From the NCBI GenBank assembly GCA_049315625.1, contig JBMOJU010000007.1:1-38852 (forward strand): a stretch of 38,852 nucleotides of DNA, read 5' to 3'. This DNA comes from Paracraurococcus sp049315625 (lineage in GTDB: Bacteria; Pseudomonadota; Alphaproteobacteria; Acetobacterales; Acetobacteraceae). Below are positions 25,091 to 32,718 of the stretch, in pieces. A program made the translations under genes and the position numbers. Every line of letters begins with the position of its first letter. Within the stretch, counting starts at the first letter, position 1. The notes beneath the pieces were generated by a model. It was not told the DNA's origin. It searched no databases and saw nothing but the letters and a program-made list of their open reading frames with translations.

Positions 25091-25870
25091 GTGTCCCAGG
25101 ACCAACCGAACGAGACCCAGCACCTGCTGGCCGAGCTCAACGCATTGCTGCGGCTGAAGACCACCGTCATCGGGATGAAGCTCTTCGCCACGGTGGAGGA
25201 GATGCAGGCCATCCCGCGCATCCGCCGGCCGAAGACGCGGCACACCACGGACCAGATCGTCTCCATGGCGTCCCGGCTCGGCTGGACGGTCGGCATCACC
25301 GCCGACGACCTGGTCGGCGCACAATGCCAGGCGGTGATCGGCCTGGCGCCGCGCGACGCGGACTTCACCCGGGGCGAGAAATACGTCGGCGTCTGGCACG
25401 GCACCCAGCCGGATGCGCAGGCGCGGCAGGAAGCGCTGACCTGCGTGCCGCATGGCCGCTACGCGGCGATGGCGGTCAGCCCACTGGACAGCGGCCGGCT
25501 CGACCCGCCCGACATCGCGCTGGTCTATGCGACGCCCGGGCAGATGATCATCCTGATCAACGGCCTGCAGTACCGCAACTACCGCAAGTTCGAATGGTCC
25601 GTGGTGGGCGAGACCGCCTGCGCCGACAGCTGGGGCCGCGCCCTGGCGACCGGCGAGCCGAGCCTGTCGCTGCCCTGCTTCGCCGAACGCCGCTATGGCG
25701 GCGTACCGGATGAGGAGATGCTGATGGCGCTGAAGCCGGCCGACCTGCGCGTGGCGGTGGACGGCATGAAGGCGCTGGCGAAGAACGGCATCCGCTACCC
25801 GATCCCACCCTACGGCATCCAGAACGATCCCGCCGCCGGGATGGGCATCAGCTACGGCGCCAAGGTCTAG
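25091..25870 (+). CDS. DUF169-family protein
   Basis: 259 residues from a GTG start with GGGGAGGA about 8 bases upstream. The sequence (LRLKTTVIGMKLFAT at the N-terminus, later DIALVYATPGQMIILINGLQYR and GEPSLSLPCFAERRYGG) matches DUF169 proteins (COG2043), a soluble family of unknown function. Cysteines lie at AQCQ, LTCVPHG, TACAD and LPCF. It is divergent from the amidohydrolase across 132 bases, so the two may be co-regulated. Its stop TAG shares the palindrome CTAG with the stop of the convergent cyclase. Confidence 0.8.
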   Translation: MSQDQPNETQHLLAELNALLRLKTTVIGMKLFATVEEMQAIPRIRRPKTRHTTDQIVSMASRLGWTVGITADDLVGAQCQAVIGLAPRDADFTRGEKYVGVWHGTQPDAQARQEALTCVPHGRYAAMAVSPLDSGRLDPPDIALVYATPGQMIILINGLQYRNYRKFEWSVVGETACADSWGRALATGEPSLSLPCFAERRYGGVPDEEMLMALKPADLRVAVDGMKALAKNGIRYPIPPYGIQNDPAAGMGISYGAKV

Positions 25871-28800
25871 CCGAGGCGTTCCAGCACGGCGCGGGCGCGG
25901 AGCACGACCGGCTCCGCCTCCGCCGCGAAGGGCAGCAGCGCGGTGGCCAGGACCGCGCTGCCCTCCGCGGCGCGGCCGGTCTCGCCCAGCAGCCCGGCCA
26001 GCGCCGTCGCCGCGTGCAGGCGGAACAATTTGGCCGACTGCGCCTCTGCCGTGGCGACCGCGGCGCGCAGATCGGCCTCCGCCGCATCCCGCCGGCCGTC
26101 CAGGCGCAGCACCGCGGCGCGCTGCCGCAGCAGGCCTGATGTCTCCCATTCGGCGCCGCTCGACGCCATCTGCGCGAAGGCCTCGGCCAGGCGGCGCTGC
26201 GCCCCGCCGAGGTCGCCCGCCAGCGCCATCAGCTCGGCCTCCATGCAGAGGAAATTCGGCACGAAGGTCAGCGCCTCCGTCGCCCGGTTCCAGGCGATCG
26301 ACTCGCGCACCAGGGTGAGCCCGCCGGCAAGGTCGCCGCGGCGGCCGAGCAGCAGCCCGAGGATCGCCTTGGACGCCATGGCGAGATAGGCGATCTCGTG
26401 CTCCTCGCAGAGCGCGATGGTGTGCCGCAGCCGGGCGATGCAGGCTTCGTCGTCGCCGCGGTCGTAGTCGTAGCGGCCCATCGCATACTGGGCGTTGGCG
26501 ATGGCGAAGGGAAAGGCGGAGGCCTCGGCCGCCGCCAGCGTCGCCGCCAGGTCGCGCCGCGCCTCCTCCAGCCGGCCGGTGAAGGCGCGCGCCCAGCCAT
26601 GGTAGCAGCGCGTGCTGATCAGCGTCGCCTGCTGGGCGAGGCCATAGCGGCGGTCGCGCGCCGTCCGCGCATCGTACTCCAGGCCGAGCTGCAGGCATTC
26701 CAGCGCCCAGGGGAAGCGGCCGAGGATGAAATGCGAATGGCCCAGCGCGCTCCAGGCGATCGCCATGCCGCCGCTGGAGTCGTGCGTCCGCGCATCCGCC
26801 AGCAATGCCTCCGCCCGGGTGAGCGCCAGGCCGATCCGGCCGCCCATCCAGGCATGGCTCCACTGCCCGTGCATGGCGTTGCGCAATTGCGGCTGGCCGG
26901 GCAGCGCCTCGGCCAGGGCGCGGGCGCGGTCATAGGCCTCGCCGGTTTCCCGCGCGCTGTGGCCGCGCAGGCTCAGCAGCGCGTTGCCGGCGAGCAGCTG
27001 CATGTCGAGCTCGGCGCGGGCATGCGACTCGTTCCCGGGCAGCGCCTGCAGCAGCGCGATACCGCGGCGGAGCTGCACCAGCGCCTCCTCCATCGCACCG
27101 CGGCGCATCGCCAGATGCGCGCCGCGCTGCCACCAGGCGACCGCCTGTTCCGGCTGCATCGCCTCGGTCCGGTGATGCGCGATCACCTGCGGCTGCGCCG
27201 CCGCGCTGCCGGGGAAATGCGCCTCGATCGTGTCGGCCACCCGGGCGTGCAGCGCGCGGTAGCGCTCACGCGGCAGCATGCCGAGCGCGGCGTCCTGGAT
27301 CAGCGCATGGCTGAAGCGGTAGGCTTCGCCGCCGGCGCCGGCGCGGCGCTGCAGCAGGCGCGATTCGACCAGCCGCTCCAGCAGCGGTGCCAGTGCGGCG
27401 GCGTCGCGGTCCAGCACCGGTCCCAGGAGCGCCGCGTCGAACTCCCGGCCGATGACGGCGGCGACCTCCGCCACCTGCCGCGCATCACCCAGCCGGTCCA
27501 GCCGCGCCAGCAGCGAGGCATGCAGGGAGACCGGCACGCTGGCGCGTTCGGTGGTCCAGCGCCGCGGCTTCTCCGCGGCGATGCCGCCCTGGGCGATCTG
27601 CTCGGAGACCGCCCGGGTCAGCTCCTCCAGGAACAGCGGCACGCCATCGGCACGGCGCAGGATGTCGCGCGCGATCGCCGCCGGCAGCGGCACGTCGCGC
27701 GCCACGCCACGCACCAGCTCGGCGGCTTCGGCCTCGGCCAGCGGGGCCAGCACCAGCCGCTCCACCCGCGGCAGGTCCAGCCAGGGCGGGACGAATTCCG
27801 GCCGCGCGGTGATGATGGACAGCACCCGCAGGGCGGCGAGCCGGTCCATCCACAGCGCCAGCAATTCGCGGGTGGTCGGGTCGGCCCAATGCGCGTCCTC
27901 CAGCACGATCAGCACCGGCCGGTGGCGCGCGGTCGCGGCCAGGCCCTCGATCAGGGCCAGCATCAACGTCTCGCGCCGGCGCTGCGGCGGCATCGGCGGG
28001 ATGCGCGCGAGATCGGGACCCTGCAGCCCCATCTGCTCGGCGACCAGGGCGAACTCCACCGGCGGCAGGTCCGGCAGGATGCTGCGCAGCCGCGCCAGCC
28101 GCATGGCCGGCGGATCGCCGGGTCGCATCCGGCTGTCGCGTTCCAGCTGCTGCAACACCGGCTGCAAGGCCATGCCCTGCTGGTGCGGCGCGGCGAAGTA
28201 GCGGATGGCCACCTCGCCCTCCGTCTCCTTCAGCATCTGCGCGACCAGGCGCGACTTGCCGATGCCTGGCTCACCCGAGATCAGCACGGCGTGCCCCTCG
28301 CCCGCCTGCGCCCGCTGCCAGAGCGCCCGCAGCCGGTCGAGCGCCGTGGCACGGCCGAGCATCGGCAGCGCTTCGCCAACGGCGCGGGCGGCGAAGCGGT
28401 CGAGGCTGGGCGACACGCCCAGCACCTGCCAGACCTGCACCGGGTCCGGCCATCCCTTCATCGGATGCGTGCCCAGGTCGCGGACCTCGAACAGCGCGCC
28501 GACCTGCCGCTTGACGCTGGCCGAGACCAGGGCGGTGCCGGGCTGCGCCAGCGCCTGCAACCGGGCGGCGAGGTTCGGCGTCTCCCCGAACACATCGAGA
28601 TTGTTGGGATCGCCGGTATCGGCGACGTCGGCGACGACGACCAGGCCGGTGGCGATGCCGATCCGCACCGCCAGCCGATGCCCGGAGCGCGTCGGCGAGG
28701 CGGCGACCGCGTGGAGGATGCCGAGCGCGGCACGCACCGCGCGCTCCGCATCATCCTCCTGCGCCATGGGGAAGCCGAAATAGACCATCACCCCATCGCC

Positions 28801-29187
28801 GACGAGGCGGCCGACATGGCCGCCATGCGACGCGACCACCTCCGCGGTCAGGCGGTAGAAGCGGGCGATGTCCTCGGTGAATTCCTCGGGATCGGCGCCG
28901 GCCGCGAGGGCGGCCGAGCCCACCACGTCGCAGAACAAAACGGTCATCGGCCGCAATTCGCGCGACCGCGGCGCGCCTTGCCGCGGCGCCGTACTGCCGG
29001 GCGATTGCCGCAGGCCGCATTCGCTGCAGAACCGGGCGGTGGCGGCAAGGACGGTTCCGCAGCCGCCGCAGGTGATCCGCGCGGCCGGTTCGCCGGACCC
29101 TTCGTTCCGCTGCGCAGACTGGGCCAAAGCGACGCTGCCCCTCTCTCCCCGGTGTCGGTCCGCCCCGTCGGGGCCGCTGCTGCGCAT
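25867..29187 (-). CDS. CHD adenylate/guanylate cyclase-AAA ATPase-TPR protein
   Basis: 1106 residues from the ATG at 29187; a TTG at 29220 would add 11. Parts in order: N-terminal zinc ribbon (C40, C43, C54, C57), class III cyclase homology domain (metal D87 in LFCDVVGS, D131 in VGDGVMVYFG, N206 and R209 in ETPNLAARL), an AAA-16-type ATPase with Walker A GEPGIGKS (305-312) and Walker B VLIVLEDAHWAD, then a long TPR-like helical region to the end. Such proteins act as large signalling ATPases. The lysine usual four residues before the second metal aspartate is arginine (R127), which may change the nucleotide preference or lower activity. Cytoplasmic. It overlaps the DUF169 stop by 4 bases. Confidence 0.9.
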   Translation of the reverse strand: MRSSGPDGADRHRGERGSVALAQSAQRNEGSGEPAARITCGGCGTVLAATARFCSECGLRQSPGSTAPRQGAPRSRELRPMTVLFCDVVGSAALAAGADPEEFTEDIARFYRLTAEVVASHGGHVGRLVGDGVMVYFGFPMAQEDDAERAVRAALGILHAVAASPTRSGHRLAVRIGIATGLVVVADVADTGDPNNLDVFGETPNLAARLQALAQPGTALVSASVKRQVGALFEVRDLGTHPMKGWPDPVQVWQVLGVSPSLDRFAARAVGEALPMLGRATALDRLRALWQRAQAGEGHAVLISGEPGIGKSRLVAQMLKETEGEVAIRYFAAPHQQGMALQPVLQQLERDSRMRPGDPPAMRLARLRSILPDLPPVEFALVAEQMGLQGPDLARIPPMPPQRRRETLMLALIEGLAATARHRPVLIVLEDAHWADPTTRELLALWMDRLAALRVLSIITARPEFVPPWLDLPRVERLVLAPLAEAEAAELVRGVARDVPLPAAIARDILRRADGVPLFLEELTRAVSEQIAQGGIAAEKPRRWTTERASVPVSLHASLLARLDRLGDARQVAEVAAVIGREFDAALLGPVLDRDAAALAPLLERLVESRLLQRRAGAGGEAYRFSHALIQDAALGMLPRERYRALHARVADTIEAHFPGSAAAQPQVIAHHRTEAMQPEQAVAWWQRGAHLAMRRGAMEEALVQLRRGIALLQALPGNESHARAELDMQLLAGNALLSLRGHSARETGEAYDRARALAEALPGQPQLRNAMHGQWSHAWMGGRIGLALTRAEALLADARTHDSSGGMAIAWSALGHSHFILGRFPWALECLQLGLEYDARTARDRRYGLAQQATLISTRCYHGWARAFTGRLEEARRDLAATLAAAEASAFPFAIANAQYAMGRYDYDRGDDEACIARLRHTIALCEEHEIAYLAMASKAILGLLLGRRGDLAGGLTLVRESIAWNRATEALTFVPNFLCMEAELMALAGDLGGAQRRLAEAFAQMASSGAEWETSGLLRQRAAVLRLDGRRDAAEADLRAAVATAEAQSAKLFRLHAATALAGLLGETGRAAEGSAVLATALLPFAAEAEPVVLRARAVLERLG

Positions 29188-29352
29188 CCGCCGCGGCACC
29201 GGCCGGATGCTCGACGACAATTACTATTGCACGATTCGCGTGCCACAGGCCATGCGGCCAGCGCGGGCGATCCGCGGCAGGATTCGGTTCAGGCGCGCGG
29301 CGCAACACGGATGCCCGCCGCGCGTTGCACCGGCCCACGCCGGAGACATCGC

Positions 29353-29535
29353 ATGGCCCCGTCCGATCCGATCGCCCCGCCCGCTTCCCCGGGCCCGGAA
29401 ATTCCCCCGCTGCCGCCAGGCCCAGCCTCGCCGGGGCCGGGTCCGAGCCCGTTGCCGCCGGCACCGACGCCAGGCCCCGAAGTGCCGCAGCAGACCCCGC
29501 CCGGCCCGCGCGAGATGCCGCCGCCGCAGGCCTGA
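29353..29535 (+). CDS. Proline-rich 60-residue protein
   Basis: A 60-residue peptide that is about half proline and glycine (starts MAPSDPIAPPASPGPEIP, ends REMPPPQA). No signal peptide, no transmembrane segment, no known family. ATG preceded by a weak GGAGA. It is divergent from the cyclase and precedes the KGG protein, with which it may share expression. In GC-rich DNA such ORFs can be spurious, so the call is tentative. Confidence 0.45.
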   Translation: MAPSDPIAPPASPGPEIPPLPPGPASPGPGPSPLPPAPTPGPEVPQQTPPGPREMPPPQA

Positions 29536-29680
29536 GACCCGGCGCAGCGGGGCTGGTTCGGCCGCGCATCTTCCGCCGCACCTGCGGGCGGCAAGGCATC
29601 CCGCCCGCCGCTGCCGCGTTGCGCGACGAGCCAGCCGCGCGAGGCGGTGGGCGGAGACGTGGCAAGAGGAAGGACAGCGC

Positions 29681-30070
29681 ATGGCCGGTTCCAGCGGTGA
29701 GGCGCCGCACGGCGGCAGCCGGAACAGCAACCCCGGCAACTTCGCCAATAACCGCGAGAAAGCGGCGCGGGCCGGGCAGATCGGCGGCTCGCGCCAGGGC
29801 GCCGCGAGCAATCCCGGCAATTTCGCCAACAACCGCGACCGCGCGCGGGAGGCCGGGCATGTCGGCGGGGTGAACCAGGGCAAGGGCAACAACCCGGCGA
29901 ATTTCGCCAACGACCCCGCCAAGGCGCGCGAGGCGGGCCATATCGGCGGCACGCATCAGGGCCGCCAGAACAATCCGGCGAACTTCGCCAATGACCGCGG
30001 CAAGGCCAGCGAGGCCGGCCGCCTGGGCGGCCAGCACCGTGCCGGTCGCCCCAGCAGCGACGAGGCCTGA
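29681..30070 (+). CDS. KGG-type stress protein with four 27-residue repeats
   Basis: 129 residues, hydrophilic, glycine- and asparagine-rich. Four tandem repeats of 27 residues (unit NPGNFANNREKAARAGQIGG and variants, 81-bp period) form most of the chain; each has the NFAN...KA..AG.xGG pattern of the KGG/con-10 general stress proteins. These intrinsically disordered proteins are induced by desiccation, stationary phase or the general stress response; the function is not settled. The ATG has AGAGGAAGGA upstream. The 145 bases before it hold no clear promoter that I can identify. Confidence 0.88.
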   Translation: MAGSSGEAPHGGSRNSNPGNFANNREKAARAGQIGGSRQGAASNPGNFANNRDRAREAGHVGGVNQGKGNNPANFANDPAKAREAGHIGGTHQGRQNNPANFANDRGKASEAGRLGGQHRAGRPSSDEA

Positions 30071-30131
30071 CCGCCGCGGCGCTGGCATTGCCGGCGGTGG
30101 CTGCTAGTCTCCCTCCCGACGGAGGGAACGA

Positions 30132-31256
30132 ATGGGACCGCTCAAGGGCCTGCGCATCCTGGAATTCGCCGGCATCGGGCCTGGCCCGTTCTGCGGCATG
30201 GTGCTGGCCGATCTCGGCGCCGAGCTGGTGCGGATCGAACGCAAGGAAGGCCCGCCCGGCAGCCGGGAGGATTTCACCGGCCGCGGCCGCCGCTCCATCG
30301 CTCTGGACCTGAAATCCCCCGCGGCGATCGATGCCGTGCTGCGGCTGGTCGAGGGCGCCGATGCGATCATCGAAGGCTTCCGCCCCGGCGTGATGGAACG
30401 GCTCGGCCTCGGGCCCGACGTCTGCCTCGGGCGCAACCCGCGCCTGGTCTATGGCCGGATGACCGGCTGGGGGCAGGATGGGCCGCTGGCGCAGGCGGCC
30501 GGGCACGACATGAACTACATCGCGCTCACCGGTGCGCTGTGGTCGATCGGCCGGCCGGGCGAGCGGCCGGTGCCGCCGCTGAACCTCGTCGGCGATTACG
30601 GCGGCGGCGGGATGCTGCTGGCGGTCGGGCTGCTGGCGGCGCTGCTCAGCGCCAAGGGCACGGGCAAGGGTCAGGTGGTGGATGCCGCCATGGTCGATGG
30701 CGCGGCGCTGCTGATGGCGCCGATCTACGGCATGAAGGCGCGCGGCCGCTGGGGCGACACGCGGGGCACCAACATGCTGGATGGCGCGGCACCCTGGTAC
30801 GACACCTATGAATGTGCCGATGGCCGCTGGCTCTCGGTCGGGCCGATCGAGCCGCAATTCTTCGCCCTGCTCTGCGACAAGCTCGGCCTGGATGCGAAGG
30901 ACTTCCCCGACCGCATGGCGCCCGCCGCCTGGCCCGGGCTGAAGGCGCGGCTAACGGCGATTTTCCTGACCCGCACGCGGGATAATTGGGCGGCGTTGCT
31001 GGAGGGCACCGATGCCTGCGTCGCGCCAGTGCTGGATATGGCGGAAGCGCCGCTGCATCCGCACAACGCGGCGCGCGGCACTTTCGCGGTGCGCGATGGC
31101 GTGGTGCAGCCCGCCCCGGCGCCGCGCTTCAGCGCCACACCGGCGGCGATCGGCGCGCCGCCGCCGCTGCGCGGCGAGCATACCGACGCCGTGCTGCAGG
31201 ATGCCGGCTTCACTGCCGCCGAGATCGACACGCTGCGCGCCGCCGGCGCGATCTGA
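30132..31256 (+). CDS. Alpha-methylacyl-CoA racemase-like CaiB/BaiF protein
   Basis: 374 residues. It follows the AMACR/MCR branch of the CaiB/BaiF family closely: GHDMNYIALTGAL with H125 and NLVGDYGGGGM with D155 match the racemase's two-base set (H126 and D156 in M. tuberculosis MCR). It would interconvert 2R- and 2S-methylacyl-CoA so that branched-chain fatty acids or sterol side chains can enter beta-oxidation. CoA transfer cannot be excluded, but the motif match is specific. GGAGGGAACG lies before the ATG. The acyl-CoA dehydrogenase starts 21 bases downstream. Confidence 0.9.
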   Translation: MGPLKGLRILEFAGIGPGPFCGMVLADLGAELVRIERKEGPPGSREDFTGRGRRSIALDLKSPAAIDAVLRLVEGADAIIEGFRPGVMERLGLGPDVCLGRNPRLVYGRMTGWGQDGPLAQAAGHDMNYIALTGALWSIGRPGERPVPPLNLVGDYGGGGMLLAVGLLAALLSAKGTGKGQVVDAAMVDGAALLMAPIYGMKARGRWGDTRGTNMLDGAAPWYDTYECADGRWLSVGPIEPQFFALLCDKLGLDAKDFPDRMAPAAWPGLKARLTAIFLTRTRDNWAALLEGTDACVAPVLDMAEAPLHPHNAARGTFAVRDGVVQPAPAPRFSATPAAIGAPPPLRGEHTDAVLQDAGFTAAEIDTLRAAGAI

Positions 31257-31277
31257 CACCATCGCAGGAGACACGCC

Positions 31278-32450
31278 ATGGACACCCTCCCCGCCGGCGT
31301 CGGCACCCGCCTGACCGGCCCGCGCACCGTCTACAACGCCGACCACGAGATGTTCCGCGACCAGGTGCGCCGCTTCTTCGAGAAGCACGTGGTCCCCCAC
31401 CACCGGCAATGGGAACGCGACGGCATCGTCAGCCGGGAGGTTTGGCTCCAGGCGGGCGAGGCCGGCATCCTCTGCCCGATGATGGCGGAGGAATTCGGCG
31501 GTGCCGGCGCCGATTTCGGCTACAGCGCCATCGTCATCGAGGAGATCGCCCGGACCAATTGCACCGGCCCCGGCTTCCCGCTGCATTCCGACATCGTCGT
31601 CCCCTATATCGAGGATCTGGCGACGCCCGAGCGGAAGCGCGAATGGCTGCCGAAGATGGCGCGCGGCGAGATCATCGGCGCCATCGCCATGACCGAGCCC
31701 GGCATGGGCAGCGACCTGAAGGCCATGCGCACCACGGCGAAGCGCGACGGCGACCACTACGTCATCAACGGCTCGAAGACCTTCATCAGCAACGGCCAGC
31801 TGGCCGACCTCGTCATCCTCTGCGCCAAGACCGACCCGGCAGCGGGGCGCAAGGGCATCTCGCTGATCTGCGTGCCCGCCGGCACGCCGGGCTTCACCAA
31901 GGGCCGCAACCTGGAAAAGATCGGCCTGCGCGCACAGGACACCTCCGAGCTGTTCTTTGAGGATGTGCGGGTGCCGGTCGAGAACCTGCTCGGCGAGGAG
32001 AACAAGGGCTTCTCCTACCTCATCCGCAACCTGCCGCAGGAACGCCTCGTCATCGCCGTGCGTGCGGCGATGGGCATGGAGGTGATGCTGCAGAAGACCG
32101 TGGACTACGTGAAGGAACGCCAGGCCTTCGGCCAGCCGGTCATCGACTTCCAGCACAACCGCTTCAAGCTGGCCGATGCCAAGGCGCAGGCGGCGATGTA
32201 CCGGGTCTTCGCCGACCATTGCCTGGCGCTGCACCTGCGCGGCGAGCTGACCGTCGAGCTCGCCGCCACCGCCAAGCTGCTGGGCGCCGAGATGCAGAAC
32301 AAGCTGCTCGACGATTTCCTGCAGCTGCATGGCGGCTATGGCTACATGGCGGAATACGAGATCGGCCGCGCCTGGGCGGATGCCCGCGTCGGCCGCATCT
32401 ACGGCGGCAGCAGCGAGGTGATGCGCGAGATCATCGGCCGCACGCTGTAG
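31278..32450 (+). CDS. Acyl-CoA dehydrogenase (long/branched-chain type)
   Basis: 390 residues. Flavin motif IAMTEPGMGSD, mid-region TSELFFEDVRVP and C-terminal RIYGGSSEVMREIIGRTL are typical of the LCAD and isovaleryl-like group, in which the catalytic glutamate is not in the C-terminal segment (the position after Y is G). It oxidises acyl-CoA at the 2,3-bond and passes electrons to ETF. Directly behind the racemase-like gene with CAGGAGACA as ribosome site, it is likely the next step for 2S-methylacyl-CoA. A 7-bp hairpin at 32460-32478 follows the stop. Confidence 0.93.
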   Translation: MDTLPAGVGTRLTGPRTVYNADHEMFRDQVRRFFEKHVVPHHRQWERDGIVSREVWLQAGEAGILCPMMAEEFGGAGADFGYSAIVIEEIARTNCTGPGFPLHSDIVVPYIEDLATPERKREWLPKMARGEIIGAIAMTEPGMGSDLKAMRTTAKRDGDHYVINGSKTFISNGQLADLVILCAKTDPAAGRKGISLICVPAGTPGFTKGRNLEKIGLRAQDTSELFFEDVRVPVENLLGEENKGFSYLIRNLPQERLVIAVRAAMGMEVMLQKTVDYVKERQAFGQPVIDFQHNRFKLADAKAQAAMYRVFADHCLALHLRGELTVELAATAKLLGAEMQNKLLDDFLQLHGGYGYMAEYEIGRAWADARVGRIYGGSSEVMREIIGRTL

Positions 32451-32459
32451 CAAGCGGCA

Positions 32460-32478
32460 GCGGCGCCCTGTGCGCCGC
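32460..32478 (+). terminator. Hairpin after the acyl-CoA dehydrogenase
   Basis: GCGGCGC (32460-32466) and GCGCCGC (32472-32478) pair perfectly over a 5-nt loop, ten bases after the stop. A short CTTT follows about 7 bases later. A weak terminator is possible. Confidence 0.35.
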
Positions 32479-32511
32479 GCCACAGCTTTCCGCCGGTCCA
32501 CCGGCCTAAAG

Positions 32512-32539
32512 CTCCTGCATGCAATATGCCATGCAGGAG
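32512..32539 (+). promoter_or_regulatory. Hairpin sequestering the ribosome site of the 46-residue peptide
   Basis: CTCCTGCATG (32512-32521) and CATGCAGGAG (32530-32539) form a perfect 10-bp inverted repeat around an 8-nt AT-containing loop. The right arm contains AGGAG, the ribosome site of the gene that starts at 32544. In RNA the stem would hide it; in DNA it may be a regulator site. Either way it looks like a control element of the small gene. Confidence 0.5.
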
Positions 32540-32543
32540 AGAG

Positions 32544-32684
32544 ATGATGTTCCAGTCCTTCAGGCGCCAGCGCCACGTATGGGAAGACGCCGCGGCCTTC
32601 GCGTTGGCCCTCGGCTACCTCGGCAGCTTCGTCGCGGCGATCGAGTTCGCCCTGGCCCGCCTGGTCTTCCTCAGTGCCTTCTGA
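32544..32684 (+). CDS. 46-residue hydrophobic small protein
   Basis: Short gene (MMFQSFRRQRHVWEDAAAFA, ending LARLVFLSAF) with a basic N-terminus and a long hydrophobic helix from about residue 16 to the end, so probably an inner-membrane peptide. AGGAGAG lies 3-9 bases before the ATG pair at 32544/32547. No family recognised. It stands alone between the acyl-CoA dehydrogenase and a convergent ligase, with a hairpin on either side. The good ribosome site and paired structures favour a real gene. Confidence 0.6.
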   Translation: MMFQSFRRQRHVWEDAAAFALALGYLGSFVAAIEFALARLVFLSAF

Positions 32685-32687
32685 GCG

Positions 32688-32718
32688 GGAGCGCTACCTG
32701 ACCGGCAGGTAGCGCTCC
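32688..32718. terminator. 13-bp perfect hairpin at the small protein/ligase junction
   Basis: GGAGCGCTACCTG (32688-32700) pairs perfectly with CAGGTAGCGCTCC (32706-32718) over ACCGG. It contains the TAG stop of the minus-strand ligase (32694-32696) and lies 3 bases after the small gene's stop. It is likely a bidirectional terminator; the tails are T-poor. Confidence 0.55.

Noticed and set aside
29282..29340. Inverted repeat GCGCGGCG/CGCCGCGC upstream of the proline-rich gene
   Set aside because: Eight-base matches of only G and C are expected by chance in DNA of this composition; no other support.
26398..29352. Very long open frame on the plus strand opposite the cyclase
   Set aside because: It is the antisense shadow of the cyclase gene, caused by high GC at codon position three; its protein is arginine- and glutamine-rich with no family features. 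Only its last 60 codons (29353-29535), outside the cyclase, are kept as a tentative gene.
29683..30050. DNA-level tandem repeat as a non-coding element
   Set aside because: The 81-bp periodicity is explained by the four 27-residue KGG repeats of the protein.
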